Positions 26,659 to 34,805 are shown, counted from the first letter of the stretch. The stretch: 64,000 bases of DNA from Blastochloris sulfoviridis (GCF_008630065.1 NZ_VWPL01000007.1:86139-150138), one strand, 5' to 3'. Numbers and translations are program-made. Notes: generated from the sequence alone by a model not told the origin.

Positions 26659-27051
26659 TCAATCCCCGAACACCACGAGGCGGTCGGCTTCGATGCCGGC
26701 CTCGATCAACTGGCCAAGACCGGAGATCCGGAACCCCGGCGCGATATTGTCGCCGCTCTTGCCGTGGCGCCTGGCCTCGCTCTCGTCGAGGATGCCGCGC
26801 CGCTGCGCCGCCGCGATGCACACCACGAGGTCGATGCCGTGCTGCTCGGCGAGCTCGCTCCACAGCTTCTGCAGATTGCGGTCGTCCTGCGGCGGCACGG
26901 TGTAGCGCGTGCCGTTGTTGACGCCGTCATGATAGAAGAAGACGCGGAACACCTCGTGGCCGCCGGCGAGGACGGCCTTGGTGAAGTGGTAGGCCGTGTC
27001 CGACGCCTGGTGCGTATAGGGGCCTTCATTGACGACAATGCCGAAGCGCAA
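26659..27051 (-). CDS. dsrE: DsrE, catalytic subunit of DsrEFH sulfurtransferase
   Basis: The 130-residue protein has the active-site Cys78 in DLVVCIAAAQRRG, the exact position known from the Allochromatium protein. It accepts persulfide sulfur, for example from TusA, and passes it to DsrC Cys110. The start is TTG at 27051, supported by AGGGAG about nine bases upstream and by the family N-terminus MRFGIVVNEGPY. Confidence 0.95.
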   Translation of the reverse strand: MRFGIVVNEGPYTHQASDTAYHFTKAVLAGGHEVFRVFFYHDGVNNGTRYTVPPQDDRNLQKLWSELAEQHGIDLVVCIAAAQRRGILDESEARRHGKSGDNIAPGFRISGLGQLIEAGIEADRLVVFGD

Positions 27052-27130
27052 GGGTTCGTCTCCCTGATGGGGCGGCGCGGTCCCGCCGCGCCGTTCCGCC
27101 GAATGCCGAGATCGATGTGATGCGGGTCGC

Positions 27131-28210
27131 TCAGAACCGCACGTGCGCCGACATGTTCATGGTCTTGCGCGCGCCGGTCCAGGTGTCGAGGTGGTGCCGG
27201 GTGAAGGCGAAGCCGGTCAGCTCGAAGAAGCGCGGCCAGCCGATGCGCTCAATCCATTCGCCGATACGCTCATAGTCCTTGGCATTGGCCTTGTAGGTGG
27301 CGAGGATCGTGCGCACCACCTCGGCGACCTCGGGCCAGCGCGGCGGATTGTTCGGCAGATTGGCGACCACCAGCTTGTGGAACGCCGGCTTGGAGCGCGC
27401 GTTCGAGTGCTTGCCGCCGACCCACACCGCGATCTTGGTCGAATCGGCGCCGTTGATCTGCATCGGCGGGCAGGGCGGATAGCAGGCGCCGCAGCACACG
27501 CACTTCTGCTCGTCCACCTCCAGCGACGGCTTGCCGTCGACCATCGCCGGGCGGATGGCCGCGACCGGGCAGCGCGCCACCACGGCAGGACGCTCGCACA
27601 CCTTGGCGACGAGATCGTGGTTGATCTTCGGCGGCTTGGTGTATTGCACGTTGATCGAGATGTCGCCCTGGCCGCCGCAATTGATCTGGCAGCAGGAGGT
27701 GGTGATGTGCACGCGGTTGGGCATCTCCTCGGCGACGAACTCGGCGTGCAGCATGTCCATCATGCTCTTCACCACGCCCGAGGCGTCGGTGCCGGGGATG
27801 TCGCAGTGCAACCAGCCCTGGGTGTGGGAGATCATGGTCACCGAGTTGCCGGTGCCGCCGACCGGAAATCCCGCCGCGGTGAGCGCCTCGACCAGCGGCG
27901 CCACCTTGTCGGCGGCGCTGACCATGAACTCGATGCTGCTGCGCGTGGTGAAGCGCACATAGCCTTCGGCGAAGCGGTCGGCAATGTCGCACAGCGTGCG
28001 AATCGTGAACACGTCCATCTGGCGCTGGGTGCCGGCGCGCACCGTCCACACCTCGTCGCCATTCTTGGCGACGTGGCGCAGCACGCCGGGCCGCGGGCGG
28101 TCGTGCCACACCCAAGCGCCGTAGTTCTTCTTCAGCACCGGATGCATGAACGGGAACGGATCCGGGACGCCGGATTCGATCGGATGGCGCAGTTGCTCCG
28201 CCGTGCTCAT
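27131..28210 (-). CDS. dsrB: DsrB, dissimilatory sulfite reductase beta subunit
   Basis: The 359-residue siroheme/[4Fe-4S] protein has TTSCCQINCGGQGD, CERPAVVARCP and the ferredoxin insert CVCCGACYPPCPPM. With DsrA it forms the heterotetramer that, in the oxidative type, converts DsrC-bound sulfane sulfur to sulfite. ATG 28210 (MSTAEQLRHP) is 76 bp downstream of dsrA; an upstream TTG frame extension is rejected. Confidence 0.97.
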   Translation of the reverse strand: MSTAEQLRHPIESGVPDPFPFMHPVLKKNYGAWVWHDRPRPGVLRHVAKNGDEVWTVRAGTQRQMDVFTIRTLCDIADRFAEGYVRFTTRSSIEFMVSAADKVAPLVEALTAAGFPVGGTGNSVTMISHTQGWLHCDIPGTDASGVVKSMMDMLHAEFVAEEMPNRVHITTSCCQINCGGQGDISINVQYTKPPKINHDLVAKVCERPAVVARCPVAAIRPAMVDGKPSLEVDEQKCVCCGACYPPCPPMQINGADSTKIAVWVGGKHSNARSKPAFHKLVVANLPNNPPRWPEVAEVVRTILATYKANAKDYERIGEWIERIGWPRFFELTGFAFTRHHLDTWTGARKTMNMSAHVRF

Positions 28211-28285
28211 GAGCGAGGTCCCCCAGATGTCTGATCGTGCCGGCTGTGGCCGCCGGCTTGGAGCCAAGGATGCGGACGGGTGGCG

Positions 28286-29602
28286 TCAGTCGGCCGCGAC
28301 GTCGAGGCCGGCCTCGCGCGCCTTGCGCTCGAAGAACTTCGCCGCCTCGTCCGTGAAGTCGTCGGTGCGCACGTAGCAGGAGGTGCGCGGATGATTGACC
28401 ATGTTGGGGTCCGGATCGATGCCGATGGCCTCAAGAAAGGCCGGCAGGCCGATGCGGTCCATGGTCTCGCCGATCCGCTCGTGCTCGAGCGCGTTCTCGG
28501 CGAAGAAGTCGATCACGCGGCGGGCGAACTCGACCAGCCGCTCGAAATCCTCGTCCGTCTCGAGCTTGAAGAACGGCACGATCATCGTGCCCATCAGGTC
28601 GCCGATCTTGAGGGCGCGCTTGCCGCCCATCAGGATCGAGGCGCCGCGCACGTCGCCCGGCGACAGCGCCTTGGGCATCACATTGAGGCAGTGCATGCAG
28701 CGCACGCACGAGCGGTTGTCGACGTCGAGCGTGTCGTCGTCATTGAGCGACAGCGCGCGCGTCGGGCACATGGCGATGACGTGGTCGATGGCGTACTTGC
28801 GTCCGACCTTGGCGACATAGGCCTTCACTTCGGCCTGGTCGACCTTCATGTCGTCGCGCCAAGTGCCGATCACCGCGAAGTCGGAGCGATGGATGGCGTT
28901 GACGCAGTCATTGGCGCAGCCGGAGAACTTGAACTTGAACTTGTAGGGCAGCGCCGGACGGTGCATCTCGTCCAGGAACTCGTTGATCACCCGGCGGTGC
29001 GCCTTGACCTCGTCGTAGCACGACATCTCGCAGCGGGCGTGGCCGACGCAGCTCATCGAGGTGCGCAGCGCAGGCCCCGCGCCGCCGAGATCGAAGCCGA
29101 TGGCGTTGAACTCGTCGAACGCCTTCTGCACGTTCTCGGTGGAACAGCCCTGGAACATGATGTCGCCGCTCTGGCCATGCAGCGCCACGAGGCCCGAGCC
29201 GTACCGTTCCCAGATGTCGCAGAGCTGGCGCAGGAGATCGGTGGTGTAGTGATAGCCGGCCGGCGGCTGGATGCGCAGGGTGTGGAATTCCTTCGAGGCC
29301 GGGAACCGGTCGGCGACCTCGGAGAAGCGGGGGATGACGCCGCCGCCATAGCCGAACACCGAGACCGTGCCGCCCTTCCAGAAGCCGAGCCGCTCCGTAT
29401 AGGAGTGCTCGAGCTGGCCGAGCAGGTCGTTCATCATCGGCGCGTAGGGCTTGTCGGGGGCATCGCGCAGGCGCTTCAGCCCGGTCACGAAGCTCGGCCA
29501 CGGCCCGCTTTCGAGCTGATCGAGCAGCGGCGTCGGATGTTGACCCGCCGCTGCACTGCCCTTGCCGTGCGCGCGATCCGAACCCGTCTTGTCCTGCGAC
29601 AT
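28286..29602 (-). CDS. dsrA: DsrA, dissimilatory sulfite reductase alpha subunit
   Basis: The 438-residue catalytic subunit has siroheme/cluster motifs CVGHARCEMSC and KFSGCANDC, with ferredoxin-domain cysteines CVRCMHCLNVMP. It is the first gene of the 13-gene operon dsrABEFHCMKLJOPN. The start MSQDKTGSDR is backed by a GGAG site; the longer frame upstream crosses the promoter. DsrL, DsrEFH and DsrN in the operon and the neighbouring SQR argue for the oxidative rDsr type. A tree would settle this. Confidence 0.97.
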   Translation of the reverse strand: MSQDKTGSDRAHGKGSAAAGQHPTPLLDQLESGPWPSFVTGLKRLRDAPDKPYAPMMNDLLGQLEHSYTERLGFWKGGTVSVFGYGGGVIPRFSEVADRFPASKEFHTLRIQPPAGYHYTTDLLRQLCDIWERYGSGLVALHGQSGDIMFQGCSTENVQKAFDEFNAIGFDLGGAGPALRTSMSCVGHARCEMSCYDEVKAHRRVINEFLDEMHRPALPYKFKFKFSGCANDCVNAIHRSDFAVIGTWRDDMKVDQAEVKAYVAKVGRKYAIDHVIAMCPTRALSLNDDDTLDVDNRSCVRCMHCLNVMPKALSPGDVRGASILMGGKRALKIGDLMGTMIVPFFKLETDEDFERLVEFARRVIDFFAENALEHERIGETMDRIGLPAFLEAIGIDPDPNMVNHPRTSCYVRTDDFTDEAAKFFERKAREAGLDVAAD

Positions 29603-29906
29603 GCGACTCCATCCCCTCCGTGGTGTCCGCCGGGCATCTGCGTCCCGCCGGAATTTCCGTCCCTTTTCGCGAGGCCCAGGCTCCGTCTTTGCGGTGCACC
29701 ACGCATGGGCCTGCGTCACAATGCCCTTTTCAAGCATTCTTGTTGTGCGCATAATAACAAAAAATTCGAATGTGCGAATAGAAAAATGAATGGCCGTGGG
29801 TGCGACGGGTTCGCCCGGCGGGAGAGCGCTTCAGCCGCCGTCGGGGCCGGCTAGACGAAAGCATAATGTGACGGCGGATCGCATGGGACCGCCGCGGGAG
29901 GACAGG
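29603..29906. other. Divergent promoter region, dsr operon / sqr operon
   Basis: This region of about 300 bases separates dsrA (leftward) from the small ORFs and sqr (rightward). It is AT-rich around 29725-29790 (CATAATAACAAAAAATTCG), unlike the flanking DNA, and contains the ATTC-N8-GAAT dyad. A possible rightward -10 is CATAAT at 29750-29755 with TTTTCA 17 bp upstream. The leftward promoter cannot be placed with confidence. Confidence 0.6.
29764..29779. promoter_or_regulatory. Perfect ATTC-N8-GAAT dyad, SqrR-type operator candidate
   Basis: The sequence reads ATTC-GAATGTGC-GAAT. As I recall the literature, the persulfide-responsive repressor SqrR binds ATTC-N8-GAAT. The site is the only AT-rich dyad between the divergent dsrA and sqr operons, about 160 bp from the dsrA ATG. 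Two SqrR/BigR-like regulators are encoded nearby (13381 and 34806). Confidence 0.65.
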
Positions 29907-30032
29907 ATGCGGATGCGACACCTGGTGTCGGAGCGAGAGCGCAGGCCGGGGCAGGCCGCGGACGGCGGGTGGCACGGCGGCGCGCCGGGCACGGGCGAGT
30001 GCGGCATCCGGTGCGCAGGACAGGCCGCATGA
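29907..30032 (+). CDS. Very small ORF ahead of the sqr operon (uncertain)
   Basis: A 41-codon ORF (MRMRHLVSERERRPGQ...) has GGGAGGACAGG right before its ATG, and its stop overlaps the next ATG as ATGA. It contains two His and two Cys and is rich in Gly and Arg. The frame is open back to an ATG at 29790. It could be a leader peptide or a coupled small protein, or chance. Confidence 0.3.
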   Translation: MRMRHLVSERERRPGQAADGGWHGGAPGTGECGIRCAGQAA

Positions 30033-30244
30033 TCCAGATCAGCGACCTGATGATCGCCCACCCCGAGCTTGTGAGCTTCCGCCAGCTTGAGGCGCTGGTG
30101 GAGGAGGTCGCCACGTCGGGCGAGATCCACCTCTATTTCGACATCAAGCCGGAATTCGCCGACACGCCGCGCGACTGGGACATGCGGCTCGAGGTGATCT
30201 TTCTGTCGGCACAGGCGCCGCACGACGCGGGCGCGGCGCGATGA
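30029..30244 (+). CDS. Small conserved-looking hypothetical protein upstream of sqr (orf A)
   Basis: The 71-residue soluble acidic protein (MIQISDLMIAHPELVSFRQL...) has a predicted helix, a loop and a strand-rich second half (SGEIHLYFDIKPEFADTP). No known domain is recognised. It overlaps its neighbours by ATGA on both sides, so it is part of a tight translational chain divergent from the dsr operon and ahead of the SQR-like gene. The codon pattern and balanced composition look like a real gene. Confidence 0.65.
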   Translation: MIQISDLMIAHPELVSFRQLEALVEEVATSGEIHLYFDIKPEFADTPRDWDMRLEVIFLSAQAPHDAGAAR

Positions 30245-30471
30245 CGGACAAGACGCGGCTTCACACGATCGTCGCCCCCTATGGGCGGGAGGTGTGGCTG
30301 GACGAAGTGCCGTTCGAGAGCGGCATGCGCCTGCTGCGCATCACGATTCGGGAGGGCCGGCGCTTCACCGTCCTCGATCTCGACGCCCAAAGCGCGGCGC
30401 AGTGGGGTGAGGCTATGACCGAATGGTCGAATAGCCAGACAGGTTGTGACTCGAGCCGCTGCGCCTCATAA
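30241..30471 (+). CDS. Small hypothetical protein upstream of sqr (orf B)
   Basis: The 76-residue protein (MTDKTRLHTIVAPYGREVWL...) has alternating beta-like segments (RLLRITIREGRRFTVLDLD) and two Cys near the C-terminus (TGCDSSRCAS). Its ATG overlaps the stop of orf A, and the SQR-like gene starts 99 bp downstream. No known family is recognised. The position points to a role in sulfide oxidation or its regulation, which is inference. Confidence 0.65.
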   Translation: MTDKTRLHTIVAPYGREVWLDEVPFESGMRLLRITIREGRRFTVLDLDAQSAAQWGEAMTEWSNSQTGCDSSRCAS

Positions 30472-30570
30472 TCGCAAGGCTGAACGAATACGGAAGCTTC
30501 GCGCCGAGACCACAATACACGACGCCAACGTCAAGCTCGGTGCCGAAAGGGAATATTGGGGAGAAACGCG

Positions 30571-31854
30571 GTGGCACACATCGTCATCCTGGGCGCCGGC
30601 CTCGGCGGCGTCATCATGGCTTACGAAATGAAGGATCAGATGGGGAGGGGAGACACCCTCACCGTCATCACCAAGGATCCGGTCTATCATTTCGTTCCGT
30701 CGAATCCGTGGGTGGCCGTCAGTTGGCGGACGCGCGAGTCGGTCGAGGTCGATCTCGCACCGGTGTTCGCCCGGCGCGGCATCGATTTCCGACCGGTGCC
30801 CGCGACCCGGGTGCATCCGGACGAGAACCGGGTCGATCTCGCCGACGGCTCCTCGGTCTCCTACGACTTCCTGGTCATCGCCACCGGTCCGGAGCTGGCG
30901 TTCGACGAGATCGAGGGGCTGGGGCCGGAGGGCTACACCACCTCGATCTGCCACGTCGACCACGCCACCGAGGCGGCCGCCAAATTCGAGGAGTTCTGCA
31001 AGAACCCGGGGCCGATCATCACCGGGGCGGTGCAGGGCGCGTCCTGCTTCGGCCCGGCCTATGAGTACACCTTCATCCTCGACACCGAGCTGCGCCGGCG
31101 CAAGATCCGCGACAAGGTGCCGATGACGTTCGTCACCGCCGAGCCCTATATCGGCCACCTCGGGCTCGATGGCGTCGGCGACACCAAGGGCCTGCTCGAA
31201 GGCGAGATGCGCCAGCACCACATCAAGTTCGTCACCAGCGCGCGGGTGACGAAGATCGAGCCCGGCAAGATGACCGTCGAGGAGATCGCCGACGACGGAT
31301 CGGTCAAGAAGACCTCCGAGCTGCCGTTCGCCTTCTCGATGATGCTGCCGTCGTTCCGCGGCATCGGCGCGCTGCGCGGGATCGACGGCTTGGTCAATCC
31401 GCGCGGCTTCGTGCTGATCGACCAGCACCAGCAGAACCCGACATACCGGAACGTGTTCGCCGTCGGCGTCTGCGTCGCCATTCCGCCGATCGGGCCGACG
31501 CCGGTTCCCTGCGGCATCCCCAAGACCGGCTTCATGATCGAGTCGATGGTGACGGCGACGGCCAACAACATCGCGCAGATCCTGCGCGGCCAGCAGCCGA
31601 CGCACCAGGGCACATGGAACGCCGTCTGCCTCGCCGACTTCGGCGATTCGGGGGTCGCCTTCGTCGCCCAGCCGCAGATTCCGCCGCGCAACGTGAACTG
31701 GTCGTCGTCCGGCGCCTGGGTCCACAATGCCAAGATCGCCTTCGAGAAGTACTTCATCCGCAAGATGCGCCGCGGCGAGAGCGAGCCGTTCTACGAGAAG
31801 GCCATGCTCGACATCCTTGGCATCGGCAAGCTGAAGAAGGTCACCACCGACTGA
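30571..31854 (+). CDS. sqr: Sulfide:quinone oxidoreductase-like flavoprotein
   Basis: The 427-residue FAD protein has a Rossmann start (HIVILGAGLGGVIMAYEM), a second nucleotide-binding segment (YDFLVIATGPELAFDE) and redox cysteines Cys159 (GASCFGPAYEY), Cys301 and Cys314 (TPVPCGIPKTG). The last two cysteine regions match the catalytic pair of SQR. It would oxidise sulfide to sulfane sulfur or polysulfide and reduce quinone at the inner membrane. The SQR subtype is not resolved; flavocytochrome c sulfide dehydrogenase is less likely because there is no signal peptide or cytochrome gene. GTG 30571 is chosen after a GGGGAG site. Confidence 0.87.
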   Translation: MAHIVILGAGLGGVIMAYEMKDQMGRGDTLTVITKDPVYHFVPSNPWVAVSWRTRESVEVDLAPVFARRGIDFRPVPATRVHPDENRVDLADGSSVSYDFLVIATGPELAFDEIEGLGPEGYTTSICHVDHATEAAAKFEEFCKNPGPIITGAVQGASCFGPAYEYTFILDTELRRRKIRDKVPMTFVTAEPYIGHLGLDGVGDTKGLLEGEMRQHHIKFVTSARVTKIEPGKMTVEEIADDGSVKKTSELPFAFSMMLPSFRGIGALRGIDGLVNPRGFVLIDQHQQNPTYRNVFAVGVCVAIPPIGPTPVPCGIPKTGFMIESMVTATANNIAQILRGQQPTHQGTWNAVCLADFGDSGVAFVAQPQIPPRNVNWSSSGAWVHNAKIAFEKYFIRKMRRGESEPFYEKAMLDILGIGKLKKVTTD

Positions 31855-32054
31855 CGCCAACGGTGGGGCGCCGGCCGCATCGGGGTGGCGCCCGACCTGG
31901 GATCGACGCCGGCGCCCGCACGCCGGCCGCCCTCCCGCTTCGGGGCGCGATGCCGCGCGTCCTGAAATTTATGGCCGGCGCCGCGGCGCGGGCCGGACGC
32001 TTGCGCGTTCCCTGCCCCGCCCGCCCCGCCACCCTGCTTTCGAAGGATGCCTGC

Positions 32055-33119
32055 ATGTCGCTCGACAAGCCTGCCGCCGGCGAGGAGGCGGCGACCGGCC
32101 CTCTCGGGTCGGCGGTCGCCCTCGCGCCGGGTCTCGTTGTCTGCGCCGGTCTCGCCTACGCCTCGGTCCAGATCGAGCCGTATGGCACGAAGGCGATGCT
32201 GGCGCTGGTCGGTGCGCCCATCACCATCACCGCGCCGGTGATCGCGCTCCTGATCGGCATGGCGCTGCACCCGCTGGTCGCCCGGCCGGCCTTCATGCCG
32301 GGTATGAATTTCGCCATCAAGAAGCTCCTGCGCTGGGCGATCGCGCTGTTCGGGCTGAAGATCGCGCTGTCCGACATCATCGGTCTCGGCGCGGGAACGG
32401 CGGCGATGGTTATCGTATCGATGGCGGCCACGCTGGTGGCCGGCGTGGTGCTGGCGCGCCTGCTCGGCCGCAGCGATTCATATGGTGCGATCGCCGGCGG
32501 CGCCACGGCGGTGTGCGGCGCCTCGGCGGCGCTGGCGACGGCCTCGGTGCTGCCGCACTACAAGGGCCGCGAGTCCGACATGGCGTTCGTCGCCGTCACG
32601 GTGAACATCCTGGCGACGCTGGCCATGGTGTTCTATCCGCCGATCTGCGCCGGCCTTGGCTTCGACGAGCGCACCACCGGCATCCTCCTTGGCGCCACCA
32701 TCCACGACGTCGCCCAGGTGGTGGGCGCCGGCTATGCGGTGTCGGACACCGCCGGCAATGTCGCGACCGTCGTCAAGCTGTTCCGCGTGTTCATGCTGCT
32801 GCCGGTGGTGCTCCTGGTCGGCTGGTGGTTCGCGTCCGAGGGCGGCGACGTGCACAAGGCGAAGGTGCCGGTGCCGATGTTCGCCATCATGTTCCTGGTG
32901 TTCGTCGCCATCAACAGCGTGGGCATCCTGCCGGTGGAGATCAAGTCGGCGCTGGTCGAGGCGTCGCGCTGGGGCCTCCTGATCGCCATCGCCGCGCTCG
33001 GCTTCAACACCTCGCTCGCCACCATCTTGCGCATCGGCCCGCAGCACCTGCTCGTGGTGCTGGGCGCGACCCTGGTGGTCTTCACCCTGCCCCTGGGGTG
33101 GCTGATGATCCTCGGCTAG
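32055..33119 (+). CDS. YeiH/UPF0324 family membrane protein (putative sulfate/sulfonate exporter)
   Basis: The 354-residue membrane protein has about ten helices and the family motifs NFAIKKLLRWAIALFGLKIALSD, GGATAVCGASAALATA and GATIHDVAQVVGAGY. The family is often annotated as a putative sulfate exporter. Placed 200 bp downstream of SQR in the same direction, it could export an oxidised sulfur product such as sulfite or sulfate. That role is inference from context. Its stop codon lies at the edge of a palindromic repeat array. Confidence 0.85.
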   Translation: MSLDKPAAGEEAATGPLGSAVALAPGLVVCAGLAYASVQIEPYGTKAMLALVGAPITITAPVIALLIGMALHPLVARPAFMPGMNFAIKKLLRWAIALFGLKIALSDIIGLGAGTAAMVIVSMAATLVAGVVLARLLGRSDSYGAIAGGATAVCGASAALATASVLPHYKGRESDMAFVAVTVNILATLAMVFYPPICAGLGFDERTTGILLGATIHDVAQVVGAGYAVSDTAGNVATVVKLFRVFMLLPVVLLVGWWFASEGGDVHKAKVPVPMFAIMFLVFVAINSVGILPVEIKSALVEASRWGLLIAIAALGFNTSLATILRIGPQHLLVVLGATLVVFTLPLGWLMILG

Positions 33120-33280
33120 AGCGTCCGCTTGATCCGATTGGATCAAGCGGACGCTCTAAGTTCTTGGTTTGTCGCATTCTCTTCCGCAATACCGGCCCCC
33201 GCTTTTGCGGAGAATGCTCCAAGCTCTTGAGTTGTCGCATTCTCTTTCGCAAAACCGGTACCCACTTTTGCGGAGAATGC
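33118..33280. repeat. Palindromic repeat array, family A copy 2 (three hairpins)
   Basis: A perfect 17-bp stem (GAGCGTCCGCTTGATCC and its complement, 4-base loop, 33119-33156) is followed by two tandem copies of the GCATTCTC...GAGAATGC hairpin (33174-33218 and 33237-33280). Located straight after the yeiH-like stop, it could terminate or stabilise the sqr-yeiH transcript before the dsrE2-tusA promoter. Confidence 0.85.
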
Positions 33281-33323
33281 TCCAGCGGCGTTTGCAATTT
33301 TCCTGCGCACGAAGCCGGACTTG

Positions 33324-33360
33324 TTGACAAACCTGGATTTGTGAATTCGTATATTACGAT
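33324..33360 (+). promoter_or_regulatory. Promoter and operator candidate for dsrE2-tusA
   Basis: A perfect TTGACA (33324-33329) is followed by an AT-rich segment with TATATT, at a longer than ideal spacing of about 20. Overlapping this is ATTC-GTATATTA-CGAT (33345-33360), an ATTC-N8 half-dyad of the same spacing as the dsrA site, with the second arm two bases off GAAT. Confidence 0.5.
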
Positions 33361-33409
33361 GTGTGAAACTTAATAGGATGCGGTGAATCATGCCGCGAGG
33401 GGGAGACAA

Positions 33410-33916
33410 ATGGCTGAGGCGGCAAACGGCGACGGCAATGCGAAGACGATGACGATCATCGTCACCAAGGGCACGCTCGACTGGGCGTATCCGCCCTTCA
33501 TCCTGGCCACCACGGCGGCGGCGATGGGCGTCGAGGTGACGATGTTCTTCACCTTCTACGGCCTGTCGCTGCTGCAGAAGAAGCTCGACCTCCAGGTGTC
33601 GCCGCTCGGCAACCCGGCGATGAAGATGCCGATGATGGGCATGCACATGGGCATGCCCAACATCGTCGCCATGCTGCCGGGCGTCGAGGCCGGCGCTACG
33701 GCGATGATGAAGAACATGATCAAGAGCAAGGGCGTGGCCTCGATCGAGGAGTTGCGCGAGGCCGCCATCGAGGCCGAGGTGAAAATCATCGCCTGCCAGA
33801 TGACGATGGATCTGTTCGAGCTCAAGACGGAGGACATGATCGACGGCGTGGCGCTGGGGGGCGCCGCCACCTACATGGAAAAGGCGCTCGCCTCCGACAT
33901 CAACCTCTACATCTGA
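33410..33916 (+). CDS. dsrE2: DsrE2-like sulfurtransferase
   Basis: The 168-residue DsrE-superfamily protein has the family stretches GTLDWAYPPFILATTAAAMG and KKLDLQVSPLGNPAMKMP, a Met-rich segment (about 71-82) and the conserved Cys129 (IIACQMTMDLFE). DsrE2 proteins act with TusA and rhodanese in delivering sulfane sulfur to Dsr or sHdr systems. The start after GGGGGAGACAA is preferred. The gene leads a two-gene unit with tusA, 68 bp apart. Confidence 0.9.
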   Translation: MAEAANGDGNAKTMTIIVTKGTLDWAYPPFILATTAAAMGVEVTMFFTFYGLSLLQKKLDLQVSPLGNPAMKMPMMGMHMGMPNIVAMLPGVEAGATAMMKNMIKSKGVASIEELREAAIEAEVKIIACQMTMDLFELKTEDMIDGVALGGAATYMEKALASDINLYI

Positions 33917-33984
33917 CCGGCCGCGACCGGCACTGCATAACAAGCCGACTGCACAAGAAGCCGACCGACATTGGAGGAAAATTC

Positions 33985-34212
33985 ATGGCCGACAAGCTGC
34001 TCGACGCCAAGGGACTCAACTGCCCGCTGCCGATCCTGCGCGCCAAGAAGACGCTGAAGGAGGTGCCTTCGGGCGGCACGCTCGAAGTGCTGGCCACCGA
34101 TCCCGGCTCGGTGGCGGACTTCGCCGCCTTCTGCCGCACGACCGGCAACGAGCTGGTCGAATCGTCGTCCGCCGACGGCGTCTACCGCTTCCTCATCAAG
34201 CACACCGGCTGA
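33985..34212 (+). CDS. tusA: TusA, sulfur carrier protein
   Basis: The 75-residue protein has the TusA signature LNCPLPILRAKK with the persulfide-forming Cys13. It shuttles sulfur from rhodanese to DsrE2/DsrEFH. Its ATG follows GGAGGAAAATTC, a strong ribosome site. It completes the sulfur relay between the SQR and dsr operons. Confidence 0.96.
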   Translation: MADKLLDAKGLNCPLPILRAKKTLKEVPSGGTLEVLATDPGSVADFAAFCRTTGNELVESSSADGVYRFLIKHTG

Positions 34213-34805
34213 GCGCCGCGCCGGCTGCCGCGTTCGGGTGGGCTTGGCAGCCGGCACCCTTTCGGGCGGGTGAACCGAACAGCCCATATAATTCGCCGGC
34301 AAACTATCTCGTGGCGCCGCCGTCCTGAGGACCGTAGAAGCAAAGACGCGGATGGCCGGGACAAGCCCGGCCAAGACGGCGGCGGATCCGCAGCAAGGGC
34401 CCAGCTATCGGACCATGGCCGGCGAACGACGGTGCGGGGCGCGGTGCCGATTTGCGGGTGCTCCGAATGGCATTGCCGCCGCACCCTCCTCTCGCAGCCA
34501 CGCCTTGCCGCCCCGCCCGATCCTCCACCGCATCAACGACCCGCACCCCGGCCGCACAGTGCCGGACAGCGCCCCGCCGGACGCGGCGCCGGTGGCCGGC
34601 ACCGCCGGCCGCGATGCGGCTTGACGCAGTGCAGCATATTTAATAATTTTGATATTCATTCCTATGAAGCCCTCGACCGGAGGGCTCGGCGCGCCCGGCA
34701 GACGAGCGCGCTTCCGACAACCGACGTTGGACGCCAGCATTGCCACCCGCTTTCTTTGACACCGAAATGAAGGTGATCTAGTTTTGCTGGCGGTCTGAGG
34801 ACAAG
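34213..34805. other. Intergenic region between tusA and the second ArsR gene
   Basis: About 590 bases without a supported gene. It contains a palindromic segment GGCCGGGACAAGCCCGGCC (near 34355-34375), a type common in rhizobial intergenic DNA and seen again near 61420. The last 180 bases turn AT-rich (TTTAATAATTTTGATATTC near 34640) and should hold the arsR promoter. Confidence 0.55.
34654..34669. promoter_or_regulatory. ATTC-N8-GAAG near-dyad upstream of arsR 2
   Basis: ATTC-ATTCCTAT-GAAG differs by one base from ATTC-N8-GAAT and lies in the AT-rich stretch upstream of the BigR/SqrR-like gene at 34806. It may be an autoregulatory site, though it is 136 bp from the start codon. Confidence 0.4.

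Noticed and set aside
28286..29602. Reductive (sulfate-reducing) dsrAB
   Set aside because: dsrEFH and dsrL in the operon, tusA and sqr beside it, and no sat/apr/dsrD in the window favour the oxidative type.
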